A stretch of DNA of 64,000 bases from NCBI GenBank assembly GCA_930367215.1, contig OV884059.1, forward strand, positions 240,001,803 through 240,065,802, given 5' to 3'. A model generated the notes under the pieces. It was not told the DNA's origin and did not search any database. It worked only from the letters and a program-made list of their open reading frames with translations. Below, in pieces: positions 55,210 to 64,000 of this stretch (the stretch's first letter is position 1; each line of letters starts with the position of its first letter). The position numbers were made by a program, and so were the translations under genes. This DNA comes from Pollenia angustigena (taxonomy: Eukaryota > Arthropoda > Insecta > Diptera > Polleniidae).

Positions 55210-56080
55210 TCATTGAAGTGCTCTTTGGTAAACCACATTTTTTGTTTTTTGGTCTGACGTTAACACAAACAAAGCGGATGGTATCCCAACTTGTGAACAC
55301 GCAACGTATAACTGCCCATGTGAAAAACAATGATTTTCTAAATTTATCCCGCAAACAATAAGCGATTGGCCTTGCGACTTGTTAATTGTCATTGCGAACG
55401 CAAGTCGAACTGGAAATTGCAATCGTTTGAAGTCAAACGGAAGATCAGACGGAATCATTGGTATTCGAGGAATACATACATTTTCACCTGCGTACTTTCC
55501 GTTAATAATGGTTGCCTCAATCAAATTCGGCATAAGTCTTTTTACCGAAAGTCGAGTACCGTTGCAAAGTCGCGGTGGATTCAAATTACGCAATATCATA
55601 ATAACTGTACCAACTTTGAGTTGCAAGTTATGTGGTGGAAATCCCGGTAACTCCAGAGAGTTCAAAAACTCCGTTGGATAATTTACTACATCATCGGGAT
55701 TTGTTATGGAATCAACGGATTTGTATGTCACCAAATCGCCAGCAATTTTTGATTGAATGGTGAAATTCAGTGCGTGTACATCATTATTCTTTGCGGCGAG
55801 AATTGCTCGTTGACTTAACCAAGCATAATTCTGATAATTCTCACTAATGTTTGGGAAAACATTTTCAATAAGAGCTAATTGAGAGTCTACGAATCGGCCA
55901 AAAGTCGTTGGTAAGAGTAATTAATCCAGATGTCGCATCAACTGGGACTTTTCCATTTCCAACAGCTAACAATTGTTTGGAAAATTGTGCAGCACTTTGA
56001 TCATTTTGAAGTTGAACTCTCATAATAGTAGTTAGCGATAATGTTTTTGCGTTATTCCACCAATTTGCCAGCGATTTCAC
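55210..56080 (-). pseudogene. Helitron Pif1-like helicase, C-terminal part
   Basis: Minus strand. 56080-55895 reads LSLTTIMRVQLQNDQSAAQF and LAVGNGKVPVDATSG. After a frameshift near 55895 it continues LIENVFPNISENYQNYAWLS and QRAILAAKNNDVHALNF into the 174-codon frame ending at 55210. That frame includes LNSLELPGFPPHNLQLKVGT, RNLNPPRLCNGTRL, FPVRLAFAMTINKSQGQSL and FSHGQLYVACSQVG, the C-terminal helicase motifs of insect Helitron RepHel proteins (usually CSRVG). The enzyme would unwind DNA during rolling-circle transposition. Inactive here. Confidence 0.9.
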
Positions 56081-56096
56081 TTTGAATCTTAAAATT

Positions 56097-56542
56097 CAGT
56101 TCGTCGACATCAACGTAGCTAATATAGCACGTTCGCTCAACAAGTCATGATTTCTGTCATTTTGTGTAATGTTTGAAAACACCTTTCGGATGAGTTCGGA
56201 CTTTGATTCGGTGAACCGGCAGAAATTTAACTATCCACCGGGATTTTGTCGTTTCCTATGTCCAGCAATTGTTTGGAAAATACGTCTCGAGATTGATTGT
56301 TTTGCAGCTCGACCCGCATTTTCAGAGTCAATTTGAGCTTCCTAACGTGTTTCCACAAAAGCAGACGACTTCAAACATGCATTTGATTCATCGGCGGGCG
56401 TTGATCGTGGTATCACTGGAAGTGTTTGCCAAAAATCACCTGCCAACAAATCATAGTACCTCCAAATCGGCTTTGATTGTTTCGTAGTAGGCGTGGTAGA
56501 TTTTTCTTTCGCTGAAAACTTAAAATGGAATAATACGAACAT
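56097..56542 (-). pseudogene. second, overlapping piece of Helitron helicase
   Basis: Minus strand from 56470: YYDLLAGDFWQTLPVIPRST and PADESNACLKSSAFVE (helicase motif with GDF-Q), then a frameshift and LTLKMRVELQNNQSRDVFSK, LLDIGNDKIPVD. These last blocks repeat, with differences, the MRVQLQND and LAVGNGKVPVD blocks of the downstream piece. Two non-identical copies of the same helicase segment are therefore arranged in tandem. Confidence 0.8.
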
Positions 56543-56765
56543 TTGAAAGAAAAATTAGTCAAATCTATGGAGCCGTTTTCGGATTTTAGGTAAATCGTAC
56601 AAAGTGGGCGTAAAAGTGGGCGGGACAAAATTTTCTTGCCGTATAAACCTAAGTTGGACCATGGCGATCACTTTAAAGAAGAAATCGTCCAAATCGGTCA
56701 AGACATCCTCAAGTTATGTGCTTAATAATAAAAGTGGGCGTAAAAGTGGGCGGGGAACAATTTTA

Positions 56766-57400
<635 letters not shown>

Positions 57401-57430
57401 ACACCGGCCCCATTGAAGGACCGACGGTCT

Positions 57431-57880
57431 TCAATTAATTGGAAGTAAAGCCAACTTATGTATGGGCCTTTTAAACACCCCGTTCTTCGTCTTCACTTCC
57501 GCTACTCTGACTTTGCCGTCTTGGCCTTGAGTAACGGCCTGTATTCGACCGGTCAGCCACTGCAAGGGAGGAAGACTGTCCTCGTGTACCACGACGAGCT
57601 TGCCGACGTCTAGATCTGGCTCTTCTATTGCCCATTTGGTTCTGGCTTGGAGGCTGCGGACGTAATCTTTCTCCCAAGATTGCCAGAACATCCGCTTGAG
57701 AGTGGAGATAAGCCGCCATCTCTTGCAATACGTCAGCTTGTCCTGACCGTCTTGACGCGACTCTTGCGGCAGCACACGTAGGCTCTCGCCTATCAACAGA
57801 TGGCCTGGAGTGAGTGCTTCGCCGTCGTTGGGATCGCTGCTGACGGGTGCAATGGGCCTGGAATTCAGCACAGCTTCCAC
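57431..57880 (-). pseudogene. BEL/Pao pol C-terminal part (integrase tail)
   Basis: 149 codons in the same frame as the integrase, separated from it only by a TAA. LNSRPIAPVSSDPNDGEALT and PGHLLIGESLRVLP belong to the end of the integrase region in BEL/Pao elements, and VGKLVVVHEDSLPPLQWLTG is the conserved C-terminal domain (pattern VGxLVhhxExxhPPxxWxhGRI). It ends at a stop near 57431 (HKLALLPIN). A start at 57880 would be GTG and is not real. The frame at 57471-58133 is a shadow. Confidence 0.9.
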
Positions 57881-59077
57881 TTATACTAGCACCGTTTGAA
57901 GCTCCTCCGTTGTGAGCAGCACTTTGCCCACGGTTCTGATGAGAAGCCCTTTGGCTGACTTCACTGCTGCTTCCCACAGGCCGCCGAAGTGTGGAGCTCG
58001 AGGCGGAATGAAGGTGAAGTTGACCCCCTTTTTGGCAGCGAACGACACCATTTCTTCGGCGTGGCTGGACATCGCCTCCTGCAGCTCTCGCAGCTCTCGA
58101 CTGGCGCCAACGAAATTCGTTGCGTTGTCGCAATAAATTCTCTCTGGGAGACCTCTCCTGCCGACGAACCTTGAAAGACAGAGAATAAAAGAATTTGAAG
58201 ACAGATCAGTAACTAATTCAATATGTACGGCTTTAGAAGTGAAACACACAAATATAGCTATGTACATTTTTACGGGTGGACGGCCACGTAACTTTAAAGT
58301 TATATTTACTGGGCCGCAAAAGTCTACACCACATATTTTAAATGGGCGTAGAGCTCTCACCCTATCAGCGGGCAGATTTCCCATTATTTGACTCATTAGT
58401 TTAGGTTTATAACGAAAACAATGCAGACACTTCCGAACCACTTTCGTGCACTCTTCTCTGGCATTTATAAGCCAAATTTTATCTCGCAAGAGAGCTACTA
58501 ACGCCTTCGCTCCCGCATGACAGTTATTCAAGTGTAGGTGCCGCAAATAAATATTCACAAAATGTGAACTTTTCGCCATCAAAAGGGGAAATTTAGCATC
58601 ATATGAGATGGGTGCGTTAAGCAACCGCCCGCCTACCCTAATAAGTGAAAACGAGCGATGTTCGTCTTTAAATTGGTGAACAAATGGATTCAGCCGTTGT
58701 AGGTTGGAAGGCAAAACTTGTGATTTACTTAATTTTTTAAGTTCATCCGCGTATTCTTGCCTCTGGATAAATTCAACGAATTTAAGAAACGTCCAATTCA
58801 TCGCTTTCGCTGTAGGAACTCCTAAATGGCGACACTTGTGTCCCCGAGCAATGTCAAGAAAACGAAAGACATAAGAAAAAACTCGTATCATCCTAGTGTA
58901 CACTGAGTAATTTTCCATCAACTTTACAATATAGTTGACTTCCTTTTCCTCTACAGCGAAAAACACACAAGTTTTCCTTTTTTCCAGTGACTCTTCTTCG
59001 GCGGTTAGCCTGAAATGTTCATTAACTGGCCAGGCGTTACTCCCTTTGAGTAGAAAAGTTGGGCCATTGAACCAAAT
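57881..59077 (-). pseudogene. BEL/Pao integrase
   Basis: Integrase inserts the cDNA into the genome. The open frame runs from just after the TAA at 59078 to another TAA at about 57881. Numbered from 58966: HHCC zinc-binding module at 143-183 (HLHLNNCHAG ... CLHCFRYK). Catalytic core: Asp in GVDFCGPV (215), Asp in YCDNATNFVGA (280), Glu in HFGGLWEAAVKSAKG (332). All three catalytic residues are present. The stop after LQTVLV cuts off the C-terminal 149 codons. Confidence 0.92.
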
Positions 59078-61948
59078 TTAGTCAACTAGCTCATCTACAT
59101 TACAACCCCTCGAAGCTATATCAGCCGGGTTCATCTTAGTAGGAACGTGTCGCCATTCGACTTGGCCTGATAGTTCTTGGATTTCAGAAACTCGATTTGA
59201 AACAAAAGTAGCGAGCGTAGAAGAATGCGTCTGAATCCAGTGTAAGGTGATTTCTGAATCAGTCCAGAACGTTACTGTTTCGATTTCACATGCCATCATG
59301 GATTTAATTTTAGACCACAATTTGGCCAATAAATGGGCTGCGCATAATTCAAGCCTAGGAAGTGACTTAGTCTTCAGAGGAGCAACTTTCGATTTTGCAG
59401 TCAAAAGTCGGCACGAAGTATCACCTGCAACTCGACTCCGGATATAAATGCAGCAGCTATATGCTCGCATGGAGGCATCAGAAAATCCGTGAATTTGGCA
59501 TTTGGTTTTTGAAGTCGTTAAGACATATCTTGGAATCTCAATCACATCAATTTTCAATAAATTGGATTTGAAATTCTCCCAAGCACTGTCAAGGCGCGTG
59601 GGGATTGATTCATCCCAATCTAACTTCAGCAGCCAAAGTTCTTGAAGTAAAACTTTAGCTTTTACAACCAAGGGGCACAAAAGTCCGAGAGGATCAAAAA
59701 GCCGAGCCGATACAGATAAAATGTTACGTTTCGTGGCTTTCAGATTCTGAAAAGAATCGTCTAAATGATATTTAAAAACATCACTCTTCGGACGCCAATA
59801 TGTGCCTAAAGTTTTAGTGAAATCCGGATCTATTTGCACAGGTTTCTCTACTATAGCTGCGTCAGCTCGATTGTAGTGGTTTGAAAACCATTTTGTTAAA
59901 TTAAAACCTGCGGATTCCAATATCTCAGTAACTTGAGTTCTTATCACGTTAAGTTCCTCAATTGAATCTGCACCAGTTAGCAGATCGTCTACATAAAAGT
60001 CCTTTCGCACGACCTGAGATCCGATCGGTAACGATTTTGCGAACAATTCGCTCAAATACGTTAGACAACGTATTGCTAAAAATGGAGCCGAAGAAGTGCC
60101 ATAAGTAACTGTATTCAGTCTAAAGATTTCAATATTATCAGACTGCTTTTCACGCCATAAAATCAATTGAAAATTTCTATCGGCCTCATCAATTAAAACT
60201 TGACGGTACATTTTTTCAATGTCAGCCGTCATTGCGTATTTATGCAGCCGAAAGCGAATCAACGTAGAATATAACTCCTCCTGAACAGTAGGGCCGATCA
60301 TTAGTAGATCGTTTAGAGAACGTTGCGTAGACGTTTTACAAGAGGCATCGAAAACCACCCGAAGTTTTGTCGTAGAACTTTGCGGGCGTAATACACACTG
60401 ATGTGGTATGAAATAATGAGGAAAATCAGGCACTTTATTGTCTGCAATAGACATATGCCCCAGATCAATGTATTCTTTCATGAAAGAATTATACATCTCT
60501 TTCGTTTGTGGTTCTTTTGACAGCCGACGTTCCAACGATAGGAATCGCCTCTTGGCTGTTTCAAAAGAGAGACCCAACGTTTTTGGATCCGCTTTGAAAG
60601 GTAGCGCCACTTCAAATTTACCCGACGGCAATTGTCGAATAGATTTTCTGAAATGTTCCTCACATTGTTGATGTTCCATAGATAGAACATTTGCCTCCTG
60701 GGGAATTTCTTCTAATTCCCAAAATTTTTGAACTATTGAATCCAAAGATGATTCGTTTTCATTTAGAGTACTTAAATGGCATGAATTTTTAATTAAATTC
60801 TTCGACTCTTTGTATTTGCCCGAAACAATCCACCCCAGAAGCGTTTTCTGAAGAGTTGGAACGTTTGGACTCTTTTTAATTTGACCAACACAAAGCAATT
60901 CAAAGAAGATCTCAGCGCCGATCAACATATCAATTTTCCGAGGTTTGAAAAAATATGGATCAGCTAATTCTATGTTACCAGGCAAATTCCAATCAGAAGT
61001 TGAAATAACCTGATCTGGTTGGTAAGAAGAAATCGATCGAAGAACCCAATAATCCGAAGAAAATTCGTGGGAGTTCATTCGAGATTTTACCGTGGCTTGT
61101 AATTTAAATTTGGCGGAAGCATTCGTTTTTCCAATTCCAACTAAACTGAGATTTCGTTCCTCCTTTCGTAGCTGAAGTCGCTGAGCTAGTTCCTCAGTTA
61201 CAAAATTTATTTGTGAACCGGAGTCCAATAAAGCTCTAGCCAGAATATACTGACCAGATTTATCTTTGATTTTAACCAAAGCCGTTGCCAATATCACATT
61301 GTCTTTAGCAGACGAAAGATGTGTAAATGCCGCCGAAGTTGATGGCTGATTGGGGTCAGAACTAGAACTACTTTGTACTTGTGCATTATTTGCAGCATAA
61401 ATGTGTAACAAAGTGTTATGTGCGCAACTACAAACTCGACACTTTGACGATTTGCATTTTGTCACTGTATGTCCTTTTTTCAAACAATTAATACAGGCAG
61501 GAACGCCCTTTACAAAATCAAATCTCTGCTGCACAGGCATTGCAGAGAAAGACGGACAAGTGTTTACAAAATGTTGTGTCGATTTACAACATATACATTT
61601 TGAGGAAGTTTGTTGTGTTTCCGTTTGAACCGAAAAGGATTTAGCTTTCTTCTTTGAAAAGGTATCGCTCTTTTTTGACACAGGGGCATTTTGAGTAGAA
61701 GCCTGTGAACGGTGATTCGATTTGGTATTCGAGGCTTCCTCAGCAGAGATATGCTGGAAACGTTTATTTAATGCGGCTTCACAATCACACCACAAGGGCA
61801 ACTTTTGATAGTCAAGTTGCTCCTCCCATTTTGTACGAGTGACGGGATCAACCTTTGACATAACTAGATGAATTATCATGGCGTTAACAATGTCTTTCTC
61901 ATTACCAATCGACAAAAAGTGAACCGTAAATCGCCGACACTGTGTCAA
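59078..61948 (-). pseudogene. BEL/Pao pol: protease, reverse transcriptase, RNase H
   Basis: 956 codons. Residues 1-70 are the end of the gag-type domain in the shifted frame. Zinc-knuckle-like Cys/His clusters: CICCKSTQHFVNTC (118-131) and CINCLKKGHTVTKC (152-165). Aspartic protease: LLDSGSQINF (240-249). Reverse transcriptase: LRVVFDAS (529-536), TADIEKMYRQV (574-584), YGTSSAPF (616-623), catalytic YVDD (652-655). RNase H: HGFSDAS (820-826), LPRLELCAA (863-871), FWTDSEI (894-900), NPADIASRG (940-948). Bounded upstream by the frameshift at 61914-61918 and downstream by the TAA at 59078, beyond which the same frame continues into integrase. The ATG at 61948 lies upstream of the shift and is not a natural start. 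Confidence 0.95.
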
Positions 61949-62609
61949 TCATGCTCCTCAAGGCTGAAGAGGAGGCCCTAGACATTTCCGAAAGATCAAA
62001 CAATTTTCTTATGTTGTCAAAAAAGATCAAACACGGATTATCGTAAACTTTCTTCAAACTCTCTAAAGCCTTGGAATAATTTTGCTCAGTCACTTGGTAC
62101 GCCTTTACCGTACCAAGCGCTTCATCTGATAGACATGATATGAGATGATTAAACTTTTCAATATCAGTTAGAGACGTATCAGTATGAACCAAACTATTGA
62201 ACAAACTGATAAAGTTTTTATAATCCGAATATTTGCCACTGAATTTAGGCAATTTCATAAGTGGGAGTCTGCTTTTGTGACCCTGAAAGGCAAATGAAGT
62301 TTCACCCACGCTTGGGTTTCTCGGAGTTAAGTAACTCAAAAACAGACTCTTTGTGTCAATGCACAAATCTTCCACTTCGGCCCGATTACCATTTGTGGGA
62401 TCCAGAACCTCAATCTCGGACTGAATGTCCATCGCATCATCTATATAACAGTTTAAAATCTCTAGGCGACACTGTAGGTTGTTCTGAGAGAATGAAATAG
62501 TTTTCTCTTCAATAGAGGTTTTCATCCTCATTATGTTGGTCATTACTGTGTTCTTTTGTGCATATAAGCCTTCAATTGTGATCGCACCTTTATGTTTTCT
62601 TGGAGCCAT
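61902..62609 (-). pseudogene. BEL/Pao gag N-terminal part
   Basis: 235 codons starting MAPRKHKGAITIEGLYAQKN at 62609. Residues 105-230 form the DUF1759-type gag domain (LPLMKLPKFSGKYSDYKNFI, LISCLSDEALGTVKAY, KALESLKKVYDNP). The frame ends soon after the run at 61914-61918. With one T fewer on the coding strand the reading passes straight into the pol frame, so the natural product is a gag-pol fusion. The ATG has adenines upstream and is a plausible start. Confidence 0.92.
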
Positions 62610-62712
62610 TTTGCAATAAAGTTTCTAACAAAAATGTAGGTATCACAAAAAGTATATAGGAAACCAATAAGCAATTATAAATTTCCTTTAGAAATATTTC
62701 TTTTTTCGTAAG

Positions 62713-62943
62713 TATCTCAAGGAAATTGTTTTAATTCTGTCGTTAAGACAATAAAAACGAATTCAAATAATTTCCGAAATCAACTTACGGTTTAAAATCA
62801 ATTTAAAAACGCTTAAGGAAAATTTCTGGAAGGATCTCAAGGAAATTGAAATGATTTGTCGTTTAGACAAATAAAACGAATTTTTAATAATTTCCGAGAT
62901 CAACTTTCGGTTTCGAATCAATTTCAAAAACCACTTTTATAAA
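62713..62943 (-). repeat. two tandem repeats of about 120 bp in the BEL leader
   Basis: ATCTCAAGGAAATTG starts at 62713 and 62834. Both units continue with TGTCGTT(A/T)AGACAA, AAACGAATT, AATAATTTCCGA(A/G)ATCAACT and (T/C)GGTTT. They lie between gag and the presumed 5' LTR. Their role is unknown. Confidence 0.75.
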
Positions 62944-64000
62944 AGTACAGAAATTTTTTCTGGTCTCAACTATTTTTTATCACAATTCACACAATTTTAT
63001 CAAAATGGAAATACAATTCCCTGTCTGAAGTGAAATCTCTAGTATCAATTTCAGTTATTGCAATAAAAACACAAATTTTTCGCACAATTTTACCGAAAAA
63101 TCAAATTTATTTATTTTTCCCAAAGAGTAAAAAAATTGCTTACTGGGTTAGCAATTGTAATTTTCCGAAATTTAAATAATTTAAATAAATTTTATAAAAA
63201 AATCAACAAAAATTACACACAAAATATTGCTTTCAAATTTCACTTAAATTGCTTGCTGGGTTGTATGGATGCAAAACAACCAAGAATACAGCAAAGAAGA
63301 GCAAGAAAATTTTCTCGAATTTCTTTTTAAATTTTTTACTATTTTGATATATAATTTTTTCAAAAAATATATGTTTTATTGTTAATTTATTTACCACAGC
63401 CTCTTTATCAATTAATATTACTCGCAAACACTTAATAATTGTCCGTCCGATTATTATAATTTTACCTCAATCTTCTTTGCAAACAAATTCGGTATCACTG
63501 TAAATTATATACAATTATATTTTATGAAATCAACCGATATTCACTTTTTCTTTATTTATTTTAATTTCTCAATTTTATTACCAATCGCCTTCATAAATTG
63601 TTTTCACTTTTCCCACAAATTATTAAATTATTTATTTTCTATTTGTTTACTTTTGCATTTACCATATGATCGATGGTGTTGCCAGCCACGATCAGTACAC
63701 TCTAAAAAAACAGTGTTGGTAAACGATATTATTACCAAAAGTAGCGAGTAAAATGGAAATAAAGAAAATAAATAAAGCAAATGTCAAACAATAATAACAA
63801 ACGCGATTGTGGAATAAATAAGACAAACACGAAAAGAGGTAAAATTGGAAAATTGTAAATATTTTACAAATTAATAAAATTAAATATTCTTTTTTTTTTT
63901 TTTTTAAGGAAAATTAACGAGAGATACCGAAAAAAAGAGAGAACGAACGGTAGGTGAAGCGAGGAGGCGTAACTTTCTCAACTTTTTGTGGTTTTTCGTA
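62944..64000. other. BEL upstream region, 5' LTR not delimited
   Basis: AT-rich. TTGCTTACTGGGTTAGCAATT near 63138 and TTGCTTGCTGGGTTGTATGG near 63249 are similar phrases 111 bp apart. TGTTGCCAGCCACGATCAGT near 63679 could mark an LTR edge, but no second copy exists in the window. T run at 63891-63905. Confidence 0.35.

Larger units (their letters stand above)
57405..62640 (-). mobile_element. BEL/Pao LTR retrotransposon, coding region
   Basis: Minus-strand gag-pol with the BEL/Pao domain order: gag, zinc knuckles, aspartic protease, reverse transcriptase, RNase H, integrase. Only three lesions are visible: a one-base gain in the run at 61914-61918, a TAA at 59078 and a TAA at about 57881. 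The element is therefore relatively young but inactive as read. LTR boundaries are not established. A tandem repeat of about 120 bp lies in the leader (62713-62940). Confidence 0.9.

Noticed and set aside
57471..58133. 220-residue Arg/Ser-rich minus-strand frame
   Set aside because: Out-of-frame shadow of the BEL integrase region, which has all expected motifs in the other frame.

Overview
The window looks like repeat-dense, AT-rich intergenic or intronic DNA of a higher (probably calyptrate) fly. I find no host gene, no rRNA and no intact tRNA gene. The organism is inferred from the mobile-element mix (BEL/Pao, Penelope, Helitron, hAT, mariner, Transib-like, PIF/Harbinger-like, pogo-like, Foldback) and from short repeats of the type common in Diptera; it is not proven by a diagnostic gene. 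Almost every longer open frame belongs to a transposon or is a chance frame in low-complexity or inverted-repeat DNA.

Layout. 0-5 kb: a decayed mariner-type transposase, a Foldback element (1486-2336) with a 9-bp target duplication, a dispersed repeat and a 354-bp MITE. 5-8.5 kb: nothing recognisable. 8.5-13.6 kb: another mariner relict, a diverged direct repeat, a decayed Transib/RAG1-like transposase (10557-11408) and several long hairpins. 14-21 kb: a 1.95-kb hAT element carrying two abutting PIF-like MITEs, a second copy of the larger MITE, a SINE, and a mariner relict split by a hAT MITE. 21.7-26.2 kb: a hAT MITE, then the most complex locus, a dispersed repeat holding three further elements nested inside one another. 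26.6-33 kb: pogo-like termini enclosing a long-inverted-repeat unit, then a cluster of tandem and inverted repeats.

33.5-44 kb: a 5'-truncated LINE with a 14-bp target duplication sitting in a mariner relict, a Helitron 3' end, a pogo-like element, a short Foldback copy, a hAT MITE and an unidentified decayed coding repeat. 45.6-48.1 kb: a 5'-truncated Penelope-like element with RT and GIY-YIG domains and a hammerhead core, next to a tRNA-like SINE. 51-54 kb: second copies of the nested elements, including an uninterrupted copy of the repeat that acts as a paralogous empty site for the 23.3-25.9 kb insertion. 54.9-56.9 kb: a 1.94-kb Helitron with both ends and a rearranged helicase relict. 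57.4-62.6 kb: a BEL/Pao retrotransposon on the minus strand, complete in domain content but broken by one frameshift and two stop codons.

The elements have layered rather than cooperated: target duplications and nested boundaries give a relative order of insertion at several loci. Best candidates for something undescribed are the two related element families whose arms are built from short degenerate motifs (GGGCGATTTTTCAT-like and GGGTGTTATTTCAT-like) and the Foldback that lies inside one of them in opposite orientations in its two copies.
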